A DNA stretch of 64,000 bases from JBCBAP01 sp038532435 (GTDB lineage Bacteria > Pseudomonadota > Alphaproteobacteria > Rhodobacterales > Rhodobacteraceae), in the NCBI GenBank assembly GCA_038532435.1, contig JBCBAP010000006.1:30963-94962 (forward strand). Direction: 5' to 3'. Below are positions 38,003 to 45,540 of the stretch, in pieces. The position numbers and the translations under genes are program-made. A model generated the notes under the pieces. That model saw only the letters and a program-made list of their open reading frames with translations, was not told the origin of the DNA and did not search any database. Positions within the stretch are counted from its first letter, which is position 1; the number at the start of each line of letters is the position of its first letter.

Positions 38003-38815
38003 ATGAGGGTGCTGGTACAGGTTGGTTTCGTATGTCTGATGTCTGCCTGTGGTGGTGGCGGTGGGGGTAGTCCCAGCACGCAACCCACTGGAACAACTGG
38101 CTCAGGGCTTGCATCTTTACTCGACACGTCGTCGGCGCAAGTCAGCGACCTCGCGTTGTTTTCGATTAACAACAGCACCCAAGCGGTGGCGAGCAACACC
38201 GGAACCATCGACCGTAGCGCTTCGCGTTTTTCGATTACCAGCCTTGATGGCATCTGGAGTGGTACGAGCGTGACGCTCACCGGCGGTGGGATCGCTACGG
38301 TAGACCCGGGCAGCAACAGCTTCTCCGCGACGTTCTCAACTCAACCATTGAGCGGTGACGCTGAGCGCGGTGTTGTCGGTATTCCGAGTGATCCAAGCAC
38401 TCTAACTGGAACCGCGTCTTACACGGGAACCACGGCGCTTCAAATCAATGACAGCACGGCACTGTTCGATCTGGAAGGCGCCTCCACACTAACGGCAGAC
38501 TTCGCAACGGGCCTCATGACGGTTACGCTCGAAAACCTCAATGGAACGCGGGCTTCCGGAACTGCACCTGCTACGTCAGTTGCGAACGTTGCTACAGTCA
38601 CCCTTTCTAACGTTGGGATCGCAGGCAATCGGTTTTCTGGCGGCACTGCTGCCATATCGAGCACGAGCCTGGCCACCTCGCTATCAGGAAGCCAAACTGT
38701 GGTCACGGCGGGCGGCTTCTTCGGTCCATTGGGAGATGAAGCTGGAGGGGTGGTGGTGATTGACGACACAACAGTCGGAGCACTCTCCCTTTCGGGTACG
38801 TTCCTGGCAGACTAG
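38003..38815 (+). CDS. Surface lipoprotein with TbpB-barrel-like domain
   Basis: From ATG 38003 this is 270 residues beginning with a lipoprotein signal (VLVQVGFVCLMSAC) and a glycine-rich tether. Repetitive beta strands rich in Thr/Ser/Gly follow, and the C-terminal region has GGFFGPLGDEAGGVVV and LSGTFLAD, typical of the transferrin-binding-protein-B-like barrel found in Slam-dependent surface lipoproteins. An in-frame TTG at 37988 would overlap the RTX stop. The 11-bp spacing to the RTX stop implies co-transcription, so it may be a surface partner or protective protein of the RTX product; that is inference. Confidence 0.65.
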   Translation: MRVLVQVGFVCLMSACGGGGGGSPSTQPTGTTGSGLASLLDTSSAQVSDLALFSINNSTQAVASNTGTIDRSASRFSITSLDGIWSGTSVTLTGGGIATVDPGSNSFSATFSTQPLSGDAERGVVGIPSDPSTLTGTASYTGTTALQINDSTALFDLEGASTLTADFATGLMTVTLENLNGTRASGTAPATSVANVATVTLSNVGIAGNRFSGGTAAISSTSLATSLSGSQTVVTAGGFFGPLGDEAGGVVVIDDTTVGALSLSGTFLAD

Positions 38816-38841
38816 GCCAGATCGGCTCGGCAGAGGTTCAC

Positions 38842-38945
38842 CACAAACGGTCGTTTTTGGAACACCTGATCCAACTACGGTGACAACACGCTGAAATCAT
38901 TCCACAAACCCGTTCCAGATGGGCGCGGTTTTGGAACGGTTTGTG
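38842..38945. repeat. Candidate resolvase (res) site
   Basis: CACAAAC-containing motifs occur at 38842-38850 and 38903-38916 (CACAAACCCGTTCC), and inverted at 38933-38945 (GGAACGGTTTGTG). The last two form an inverted repeat immediately upstream of the resolvase. Serine resolvases commonly bind such subsites beside their own gene, where they also control its promoter. Confidence 0.5.
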
Positions 38946-38958
38946 TTACACTGGTGAG

Positions 38959-39510
38959 ATGATTTTTGGCTATGCGAGGGTATCCAAGGACGACCAGACC
39001 CTTGATGCGCAAATTGATGCGCTCGAAGCCACTGGTGTCGAACAGATTTTCAAAGAGAAGAGAACCGGGAAGATCCGTCAGCGGGCGGAGCTTGAACGGA
39101 TGCTTTAACATCTACGAGACGGTGATGTGGTGGTCGTGACCAAGTATGACCGGCTAGCGCGATCGCTTCGTGATCTGATCGACATCGTGGAAACCATCCG
39201 TGCGCGAGGTGCCGGGTTCCGATCCCTCGGCGAAGACATCGACACAACCACTCCAACCGGGCGGCTCATCTTTCATGTCTTTGGCTCCATCGCCGAGTTT
39301 GAGCGGGAGCGGATCGTTGAACGCACGCGTGAAGGTCTGGCAGCCGCGCGCAAGCGCGGGCGCATTGGCGGAAGGCGACCCAAGCTGTCGACTGAGCAAC
39401 GAGCCGAGGTACGCAGAATGCGAAATGACGAGCAACGCTCTCTAGGTGAAATTGCGAAGCTATTTGGTGTGAGCAAGCAAACCGTTAGACGCATTACCGA
39501 GTTGTTGTAG
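38959..39510 (+). pseudogene. Serine resolvase/invertase interrupted by TAA
   Basis: Reading through one stop, the frame encodes a 183-residue small serine recombinase. It starts MIFGYARVSKDDQTLDAQ with catalytic Ser9 in YARVS, continues with VVVVTKYDRLARSLRDLIDI and FHVFGSIAEFERERIVERT, and ends in a helix-turn-helix (LGEIAKLFGVSKQTVRRI). A TAA at 39106-39108 (codon 50) sits where relatives have a short hydrophilic residue before LRDGD, so it is a single nonsense change. The rest is intact, so inactivation is recent or the stop is read through. A GTG at 39127 could restart translation but would lose Ser9. It converges with the ATPase gene, 2 bp apart. Confidence 0.85.
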
Positions 39511-39512
39511 CT

Positions 39513-41030
39513 TCACTCCTCTGCTGCTCGCCCCTGCGTCAGCTCAAGCGCGTCTCTGTACAAAAATGGCACCCAATATGTATCGCTTCCCGACTGTGAC
39601 CGGCGCTCAAAAAAGCCACTTTTAACTAGCCTATCGCAGGTTTTTTGAGCGATGTCGCTGCTGCAACTCCACGCGATGCAAAGTGACACTATGCTATGCT
39701 CTGTTTTTCCACCCTTAAGCTTATCGGTATACTCCGATAGAGACGGGTTCTCTGCTTTGAAGGTTTGCTCATATCTAACTTTGCTCACGTCTTTCAACGC
39801 AAGCTTAAATACGCTTCTTTCAAACAGCTGATCCTGTTCTGGCTCGTCCTCCCCTCGCTCAAGTCGCTCCACTTGTTTTTCTCTTATCATCTCCGATAAG
39901 TGAATTAATTCGCGCGGCGCTGGTTTCCCTGTAGCATCCTGTATTCGATTGATCATCCATCGAAAAGTTAGCGGATTATTACCGGTTTCGACTTTGTCTG
40001 GGAGCACTCTCTTCAAAATGATTTCTTGCATTTCAAAGTCCTCCACAATATCTTTAGGCTCAATTTTTAGAAAATCTACAACGGATTGATTGCTTAGAAG
40101 CCGCCGGATGAACAAGTTGACAAGGTTTTCGTAGCTCCAATCTATTTTTGTAGTTTTCGTGATATGACTAGCCTCAGAAAACCCGCCCTCTGTAATTCGA
40201 TCCCAAATATCATCTCGAACGAATATCTTCAGGCAAACATAGTCAAAGCCCTTGATGTCATTGTAGGTTCGAAAAAGAGCTCTCAGTGCATTTTTCTCTA
40301 GTTCAGGATTGTCGTTAAATGCGACATCCAGCCGATCGAACAAAACCCAAACAGTGAAGTCGCTCTGAGATAAGGCGCGATTAGCTGCGCCCAGCAAATC
40401 ATCCAGCGGCATTCGAATGGGCTGACCAGCGCTTTCTGCCCTCCTCTTTGTGTTTCTTACAAAAATTGGAAGTCCTGTAGTTGGATCAAAAGATATGGTT
40501 GTTTCAACACTGTCTATGTCGGGAAATAGCTGTTTCCATATAAAGCCGCGTGCCAGCCTGAAAAGCTGAGAAATTGAAGCTTCGTTTGGAAGAAGTTTAG
40601 CTTCTTCTAGCACAGATACAATCCTATCAGTATTTTCATTTCTAATACCATAGTCTCGGATCGATGATGCAACAATTATAAGTAAATATAACTTCCATAA
40701 GTCAATGAAGTCGCGCTCAGTTGGGGGTGGACTTGAAATTATTTCTGAAAATGCTGTATTTCCCCTTACGTTCTCAGCATTAGATACAATGATATTTCGA
40801 TCGAATAGTTCAGTCTTTCTCTTGTCTATGAGAGCGTAGATTGCACTCTTCCCAGATCCTTTCGATCCATAGACTATGTCTACCTCTCCGGAAAAAACAC
40901 GCTGCCACTGATCTGTTGCGACGAAGTATGTTTCGAGTTGGTTTAACTCTTCCTCGGCAATTCGCTGACCAAATCTTGTCTCGCGTAAAATGTTCTGCTT
41001 GATCACAATTGCTCCTAGATTTTCACCCAT
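39513..41030 (-). CDS. P-loop ATPase of Sll1717 type
   Basis: This 505-residue protein has Walker A YGSKGSGKS near residue 55 and a Walker B-like segment VWVLFDRLDVAF near residue 230. The RFGQ...AEEELNQLETYFV start and the FDRLD motif match the Sll1717-type P-loop ATPases, a poorly characterised group frequent in variable islands and suspected of defence or stress roles. The C-terminal part contains a winged-helix-like region (DRLVKSGFFERR). The segment is clearly AT-richer than the chromosome, indicating separate transfer. It lies beside the AlpA and integrase genes, a usual site for cargo. No partner nuclease or effector gene is adjacent, so any defence role is inferred. Confidence 0.65.
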   Translation of the reverse strand: MGENLGAIVIKQNILRETRFGQRIAEEELNQLETYFVATDQWQRVFSGEVDIVYGSKGSGKSAIYALIDKRKTELFDRNIIVSNAENVRGNTAFSEIISSPPPTERDFIDLWKLYLLIIVASSIRDYGIRNENTDRIVSVLEEAKLLPNEASISQLFRLARGFIWKQLFPDIDSVETTISFDPTTGLPIFVRNTKRRAESAGQPIRMPLDDLLGAANRALSQSDFTVWVLFDRLDVAFNDNPELEKNALRALFRTYNDIKGFDYVCLKIFVRDDIWDRITEGGFSEASHITKTTKIDWSYENLVNLFIRRLLSNQSVVDFLKIEPKDIVEDFEMQEIILKRVLPDKVETGNNPLTFRWMINRIQDATGKPAPRELIHLSEMIREKQVERLERGEDEPEQDQLFERSVFKLALKDVSKVRYEQTFKAENPSLSEYTDKLKGGKTEHSIVSLCIAWSCSSDIAQKTCDRLVKSGFFERRSQSGSDTYWVPFLYRDALELTQGRAAEE

Positions 41031-41040
41031 TCATACTATC

Positions 41041-41069
41041 GGTGACCGGGTTCTGCAGACCCGGCCACC
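41041..41069. repeat. Inverted repeat between AlpA-like and ATPase genes
   Basis: GGTGACCGGGT and ACCCGGCCACC pair with one mismatch around a 7-nt loop, 11 bp before the ATPase start. It could be an operator for the AlpA-like protein or a hairpin limiting read-through into the ATPase. No T-run follows. Confidence 0.45.
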
Positions 41070-41097
41070 TTGCTCCCGTAAGGAGTGTCGTTCGGGT

Positions 41098-41274
41098 CTA
41101 GCGGGTGGCCATTCGTTCTTCGAGCCAGTCCAACACTTCACGTTCAACCCAGCCAACCCGGTTCGGGCCAAGTTGTATTCGTTTAGGAAACTTCCCAGCC
41201 TTCTCCAGGCGAGCAATGTGTTGAGGCGAGTACAAAACCAGCTCTTTCAATTGGCGCTTCGATAGTATCCGCAT
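41098..41274 (-). CDS. AlpA/excisionase-like helix-turn-helix protein
   Basis: From ATG 41274, with AAGGAGAG at ideal spacing, this is 58 residues. LSKRQLKELVLYSPQHIARL followed by GKFPKRIQLGPNRVGWVERE and WLEERM is the AlpA pattern (winged helix with GWxxxEV). AlpA-type proteins switch on integrase genes or act as excisionases of tRNA-inserted elements. It lies downstream of the integrase on the same strand and upstream of the ATPase. An upstream in-frame ATG at 41301 lacks a ribosome site. Confidence 0.85.
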   Translation of the reverse strand: MRILSKRQLKELVLYSPQHIARLEKAGKFPKRIQLGPNRVGWVEREVLDWLEERMATR

Positions 41275-41364
41275 CACGATCTCTCCTTGATTGAAGAGCA
41301 TCGCGATGCCCTAGGGTTACGAAGACCTAGGCCACGAAAGAGTAAGACTTCAGTCATTTTCAGT

Positions 41365-42561
41365 CTAGTCCTCCGTTGCTTGCGCATCGAGCCAGTCAGC
41401 ATAGACCTGCATCATCTTTCGCCGCCCATCCAGATACTGGGCTTTGTTGTAACTAGCGCGCACCTTGTTCGTTGAGACGTGCGCGAGCTGGGCCTCTATC
41501 CAATCGGAGTTCCAGCCCATTTCGTTCAGATTGGTGCTAGCCGTGGTTCGGAAACCGTGATGGACGTGTTGGTCCCGTCCATAGCCGAGACGGCGCAGGG
41601 CGTGGTTGAGCGTAACCTCAGACATCTGGCGGCGCGGGTCGCGTGGCGACGGAAACACAAGCTGCGATCCGAAGTCGAACCTACGAACGGACTTTAGCAA
41701 CGAGACTGCTTGCTTTGCGAGTGGTACCAGATGATCCCGACGCATCTTCATCCGGTCGCCTGGAATGCTCCAAACTGCTGCGTCAAAGTCAATCTCATCC
41801 CAGCACATGCCACGCAGCTCAGAGTTTCGTGCAAAGACATATGCGGAAAGCAGGAGTGCGGAGCCGATAATGACGTTTTTGGATTGGTAGAACTGTAGCG
41901 CCCGCATGAGTTTCCCCACTTCCGTGGGCTTGGTGACCCCCGCGAACTCGCCCCGCTGCCGCTTGACCATCGCACCAATCGTCATCGCGGCCGGATCGTG
42001 TTCGATCAGGCCGCGCGCACCTGCATATCGGAAAATCTGCGAGAAGCGTGAACGGATCTCGTGGGCGTTTTCGACGTGCCCGCCTTCGGCGATTGGATTG
42101 ACGACAGCCAAGACATCCTCCGCGGAGATAGCTGTAACCGATCGGTCACCGTAGGCGTCGATCGTCACCTCGACCTGGCGGATCAGTTTTTGCATCGTGC
42201 GAGGCGCTGCCCCACTACGTTGCCGCAGCATTAAGTAGTCATGCGCAACCTCTTTCCAGGTGGGCTGCGCTGAGGTCGCATCGACCTCTTCGACTGTTTG
42301 CTTCTCGGCAACGGTCTTTGGATCTTGACCGTCTCTCAACAGCTTCTTGAGATCGGCGACTGCGATCCGCGCCTCTGCTAAGCTGGTCTCCGGGTAGTCT
42401 CCAAGGCCAATCGTTCGCTGCTTTCCACCGAACCGGTAGTTAAACCGAAACACCTTCTTGCCGGACGGCATCACCTCGATGACGAGGCCATGGCCGTCGG
42501 AGTGACGAACGCGTTTCACTTCCGGTTTGAAGGATCGGACTTGTTTATCTGTGAGCGCCAT
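41365..42561 (-). CDS. Tyrosine integrase of P4/DUF4102 type
   Basis: This 398-residue integrase starts MALTDKQVRSFKPEVKRVRH, the arm-binding domain (DUF4102) of P4-like integrases, with GLVIEVMPSGKKVFRFNYRF completing it. The catalytic domain shows Arg in ARNSELRG, HHGFR with His and Arg, and the nucleophile Tyr in VRASYNKAQY. It inserts or excises the element at tRNA-Gly, whose 3' end lies 175 bp upstream. ATG 42561 is preferred over an ATG at 42624 because AAGGAA precedes it and the extra 21 residues are not integrase-like. All catalytic residues are present, so it is likely active. Confidence 0.95.
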   Translation of the reverse strand: MALTDKQVRSFKPEVKRVRHSDGHGLVIEVMPSGKKVFRFNYRFGGKQRTIGLGDYPETSLAEARIAVADLKKLLRDGQDPKTVAEKQTVEEVDATSAQPTWKEVAHDYLMLRQRSGAAPRTMQKLIRQVEVTIDAYGDRSVTAISAEDVLAVVNPIAEGGHVENAHEIRSRFSQIFRYAGARGLIEHDPAAMTIGAMVKRQRGEFAGVTKPTEVGKLMRALQFYQSKNVIIGSALLLSAYVFARNSELRGMCWDEIDFDAAVWSIPGDRMKMRRDHLVPLAKQAVSLLKSVRRFDFGSQLVFPSPRDPRRQMSEVTLNHALRRLGYGRDQHVHHGFRTTASTNLNEMGWNSDWIEAQLAHVSTNKVRASYNKAQYLDGRRKMMQVYADWLDAQATED

Positions 42562-42735
42562 CGACTTGGGTTCCTTTCCAACATCGTGTTGGAGAAGCCC
42601 CGCCCCTGTCCAGCATTTGTCCAACAGTGTGTGGTGAAACGTTGGTCTGGTATGTTCAGCCCGCCCATCAGACCGCTCATGAAACCCTGAAAAATCAAAA
42701 GGCTTACGGCGTTCTGATCAGCAGTGTTCATGAAG

Positions 42736-42752
42736 TTTGGAGCGGGCGATGA
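42736..42752. repeat. Attachment site at the tRNA-Gly 3' end
   Basis: The 17 bp cover the 3' acceptor strand, discriminator base and CCA of tRNA-Gly plus two following bases, and match 22078-22094 exactly. The tRNA stays complete on this side, the expected outcome of integration into a tRNA 3' end. Confidence 0.85.
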
Positions 42753-42812
42753 GATTCGAACTCACGACTTCAACCTTGGCAAGGTTGCGCTCTACCCCTG
42801 AGCTACGCCCGC
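42739..42812 (-). tRNA. tRNA-Gly (anticodon GCC)
   Basis: The 74-nt gene folds as a cloverleaf: acceptor arm GCGGGCG/CGCCCGC, D-arm AGCTC...GAGC, anticodon arm CAACCTTGCCAAGGTTG with GCC in the loop, and T-arm with GTTCGAATC. CCA is encoded. It reads GGC/GGU glycine codons. It is the insertion target of the element on its left. Confidence 0.97.
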
Positions 42813-42830
42813 ATCCTTGGGTGAGGCGGA

Positions 42831-42858
42831 GTTATAGAGATTCGAGGGGGGAGCGCAA
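42831..42858 (-). promoter_or_regulatory. Putative tRNA-Gly promoter
   Basis: TTGCGC (42853-42858) and TATAAC (42831-42836) on the minus strand are 16 bp apart, and the -10 is 18 bp from the mature tRNA 5' end. This is a plausible housekeeping sigma promoter outside the element, so expression survives integration. Confidence 0.6.
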
Positions 42859-42948
42859 GGGCTAAAACTGGGGCCTCTGGACCCCTCCCGGCTTGTCACG
42901 CGGCGTCACCGCATTACCCTCACACCCGTGAAAAACAGGAGGTGTGAC

Positions 42949-43479
42949 GTGTCGGGGGTCGAACGGGAAGCGGAGTTGCTGGACTATCTCCGGACCCTCG
43001 GAATCGTCTGGTCATACCATGTCCATCCCCCACTTTTCACGGTCGAGGACAGCAAGGCGCACCGGGACGGGATGGTCGGCGGACACTGCAAGAACATGTT
43101 CCTCAAGGCGAAGTCAGGGGAGCGGGTGCTGGTCACATGTCTGGAGGACCGACAGATCCGCATCCGCGATCTGGAAAAGGAGATCGGCCTGCGCCGGCTG
43201 AGCTTCGGCAAGCCGGACCTGCTGATGGAGGTGCTCGGCGTCGTGCCTGGTGCGGTCTCCCCGTTCGCAATCTACTCGGATCGGGCGGTGCGTTCGGTGC
43301 AGGTGGTGCTCGATGCCCAGATGCTCGATCAGGACCCGCTGAACTATCACCCGTTGCACAACGCGGCGACCATCGCCATCTCCCCCGATGATCTGCTGCG
43401 TTTCATCGCAGCGACGGGGCATGACGCCCGGATCGTGGATTTCGACCGGCTCGAAGCCAAGAACGCCGCCATCGCTTGA
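42949..43479 (+). CDS. Prolyl-tRNA editing (YbaK/ProX-like) protein
   Basis: From GTG 42949, with AGGAGG upstream, this is 176 residues. The protein has the YbaK/aminoacyl-tRNA deacylase fold: VGGHCKNMFLKAKSGERVLV (the conserved K-N-L/M-F/L-L region), LSFGKPDLLMEVLGVVPGAV (start of the substrate loop with G-V-x-P-G-x-V) and NYHPLHNAATIAIS near the end. Such stand-alone editing proteins remove wrongly attached alanine or other residues from tRNA-Pro. A GTG at 42928 would extend it by seven residues over the ribosome site and is rejected. It is the first chromosomal gene after the tRNA. Confidence 0.85.
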   Translation: MSGVEREAELLDYLRTLGIVWSYHVHPPLFTVEDSKAHRDGMVGGHCKNMFLKAKSGERVLVTCLEDRQIRIRDLEKEIGLRRLSFGKPDLLMEVLGVVPGAVSPFAIYSDRAVRSVQVVLDAQMLDQDPLNYHPLHNAATIAISPDDLLRFIAATGHDARIVDFDRLEAKNAAIA

Positions 43480-43549
43480 CCCGCTCGGGGCGGCGGGCGC
43501 ATAGAGGAGCCCGCGCAGCCCGCGCGGCTTGATACAAAGGAAGACCAGC

Positions 43550-44461
43550 ATGCTGGAACTGGGTGCAGGAAGCCCCGCCGCCACAGACCTTATCAAGGAC
43601 TCGTCGGAGGCGACGTTCATGGCCGATGTGGTCGAGGCGTCGCAGACCGTTCCCGTGATCGTCGATTTCTGGGCGCCCTGGTGCGGCCCGTGCAAGGCCC
43701 TGACACCGGCGCTGGAGGCGGAGGTGCAGGCGCAAAAGGGCGCGGTGAAGCTGGTCAAGGTCAATGTGGACGAGAACCAGATGATCGCCGCCCAGATGCG
43801 CGTGCAGTCAATTCCTGCGGTCTTCGCATTTGTCGGCGGACAGCCCGTTGACGGCTTCATGGGCGCGCAAGGTCCGGCAGAGATCAAGGCATTCATTCAG
43901 AAGATTGCCCAGATGGGTGGCGGTCCTGCCGATGGCGGCATCGAAGAGGCGATCACCGCCGCTGAGGAAATGCTGGAGGAGGGCGCGGTCGGCGACGCCG
44001 CGCAAACCTTCGCCGCGATCCTGGGCGAGGTGCCGGACAACCTGCGCGCCATTGCGGGTCTTGCCCGCAGCTACCTTGCGCTCGACCAGGCGGATCAGGC
44101 GGAGGCGCTGCTGGCGAACGTGCCCGAAGCATCCCAGGATGCGCCGGAGATTGCCGCGGTCCGCGCCCAGATCGAGCTTGCGGCCGCAACCGCGGGTGCC
44201 GGTGAGGCGGCATCGCTCGAGGCTGCAGTTGCTGCCGATCCGGCGAACCATCAGGCCCGGCTCGACCTTGCGCTCGCCCTGATCGGATCCGGAGACAATG
44301 CGGGAGCGATCGACCATCTGCTGGAGCTCTTCCGTCAGGACCGGGAGTGGAACGACGGCGCGGCGAAGGAGCAGCTCTTCAAGCTCTTCGATGCGATGGG
44401 ACCCAAGGATCCGCTCACAGCCACGGGTCGGCGGCGGCTTTCCTCGCTGATCTTCGCCTGA
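43550..44461 (+). CDS. cnoX: CnoX/YbbN-like thioredoxin with TPR tail
   Basis: This 303-residue protein has an N-terminal thioredoxin domain with the redox motif in FWAPWCGPCKAL, followed by the conserved cis-proline in VQSIPAVFAF. A second half of alanine-rich helical repeats follows (EAITAAEEMLEEGAV; LRAIAGLARSYLALDQADQA), as in CnoX/YbbN. CnoX is a cytoplasmic holdase that binds chaperone clients and forms mixed disulfides under hypochlorous or oxidative stress. Retention of both cysteines implies a redox-active type. AAAGGA precedes ATG 43550. The LON-domain gene follows 13 bp later, so they are probably co-transcribed. Confidence 0.85.
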   Translation: MLELGAGSPAATDLIKDSSEATFMADVVEASQTVPVIVDFWAPWCGPCKALTPALEAEVQAQKGAVKLVKVNVDENQMIAAQMRVQSIPAVFAFVGGQPVDGFMGAQGPAEIKAFIQKIAQMGGGPADGGIEEAITAAEEMLEEGAVGDAAQTFAAILGEVPDNLRAIAGLARSYLALDQADQAEALLANVPEASQDAPEIAAVRAQIELAAATAGAGEAASLEAAVAADPANHQARLDLALALIGSGDNAGAIDHLLELFRQDREWNDGAAKEQLFKLFDAMGPKDPLTATGRRRLSSLIFA

Positions 44462-44474
44462 GCCTCCGTCCCTG

Positions 44475-45128
44475 ATGCGCCGTTTCAATCCCGCCGATCT
44501 GCCTGACGTCATCCCCGTGTTTCCCTTGCCCGGTGCGCTTCTGCTGCCCCGAGCGAGATTGCCGCTCAACCTGTTCGAGCCGCGCTACCTTGCGATGCTG
44601 GAAGATGTGCTGAAGACGCCGGACCGGTTGATCGGGATGATACAGCCCATGGAGACGCCGGAGGGTGCGAGCAAGAGCCGCCTGCATCAGATCGGCTGCG
44701 CCGGTCGGGTGACCAACTTCGCGGAGACCGACGACGGGCGCTACGTGATCACGCTGACCGGCGTCAGCCGCTTCCGCACAGTGGCGGAGGTTGAGGGTTT
44801 CACCCCCTATCGCCGGATCGATGCGGACTGGACGAGCTTCGAGCGGGACCTGGGCGAGTCTGAGGCTGATCCGGGGCTGAAGCGGGACGACTTCCTCGAC
44901 ATCCTCGCGCGGTTCTTCGAAAGCGCTCAGCTCTCATCCGACTGGGACAGCCTCAAGGAGGCGGATGCGGAGCTGCTCATTAACTCTTTGTCCATACTTT
45001 GTCCGTTTGAACCGGAGGAAAAGCAGGCCCTGCTTGAGGCTCCGGCCCTGTCGAACCGGCGGGAGACGCTGGTCACGCTGATGGAGTTCGCCCTGCGTGC
45101 CGGCGACGATGACGTGCCGCTTCAATGA
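44475..45128 (+). CDS. LON peptidase substrate-binding domain protein
   Basis: This 217-residue protein consists only of the LON N-terminal (PUA-like) domain: VIPVFPLPGALLLPRARLPL and NLFEPRYLAMLEDVL are the family's opening motifs, followed by GCAGRVTNFAETDDGRYVIT and a helical C-terminal part. It has no ATPase or protease domain. Such short LON-domain proteins are common in Alphaproteobacteria; their role is not well defined, though substrate binding is assumed. The stop overlaps the start of the Trm112-like gene by 4 bp, so the genes are coupled. Confidence 0.9.
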   Translation: MRRFNPADLPDVIPVFPLPGALLLPRARLPLNLFEPRYLAMLEDVLKTPDRLIGMIQPMETPEGASKSRLHQIGCAGRVTNFAETDDGRYVITLTGVSRFRTVAEVEGFTPYRRIDADWTSFERDLGESEADPGLKRDDFLDILARFFESAQLSSDWDSLKEADAELLINSLSILCPFEPEEKQALLEAPALSNRRETLVTLMEFALRAGDDDVPLQ

Positions 45129-45310
45129 GCGACAGCGAAACCATCGACCGGAAGCTTCTGGAATCCCTCGTCTGCCCGGTTACGCGGGGTCTGCTGACCT
45201 ATGACAAGGATCGATGCGAGCTTGTCTCGCGGAGCGCTGGCCTGGCGTTTCCCATCCGCTCCGGTGTGCCGATCCTGCTGGCGGACGAGGCGCGCACTCT
45301 CGAGGAGTGA
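45125..45310 (+). CDS. Trm112-family zinc-ribbon-like protein
   Basis: This 61-residue protein matches the bacterial Trm112/YcaR family: LLESLVCPVTRGLLTYDKDR, then LAFPIRSGVPILLADEARTL. It keeps one cysteine of the usual set of four, so zinc binding may be weak or lost, as in many alphaproteobacterial members. Family members are small partners that stabilise methyltransferases. It overlaps the LON-domain gene by ATGA and is the last gene of this plus-strand operon, converging with the UbiH-type gene. Confidence 0.9.
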   Translation: MSDSETIDRKLLESLVCPVTRGLLTYDKDRCELVSRSAGLAFPIRSGVPILLADEARTLEE

Positions 45311-45540
45311 CCCGCGTTGGTTTCGTTTGTTAACTTTTTAGTAACGATACTGTGTGAAGCCGTGTGTAGTGACTGAGCGGAAACCCGCTTAAGTTGTGTG
45401 CAGGCAGCGGGGGCGATGCCATGATCCCCTCTCGGCACTCCGCTGCTCTTCGGCACCCCCCCGCCGAAGCACTAATGGCCATGCGCTTCCCCCCCCCTCT
45501 AGCGCATGGCCACACCACTTTCAGAAAGCGTCGGAAGCTG

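Larger units (their letters stand above)
22078..42752. mobile_element. Integrative element inserted at tRNA-Gly(GCC)
   Basis: A 17-bp sequence at the end of the tRNA-Gly gene (42736-42752) recurs exactly, in the same orientation, at 22078-22094. A tyrosine integrase and an AlpA-like protein lie directly beside the intact tRNA, the usual layout of tRNA-targeted elements. Contents are plasmid-like (primase, winged-helix protein, iteron-type repeats, two TraG/VirD4-like ATPases, two replication-relaxation-like proteins) plus cargo. Codon and base composition shift from the GC-rich flanks, most clearly at 33000-34100 and 39500-41000. No relaxase, VirB-type pore genes or phage structural genes are recognised, so it is better called an integrative plasmid-like or mobilisable element than a complete conjugative element. 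Confidence 0.85.
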
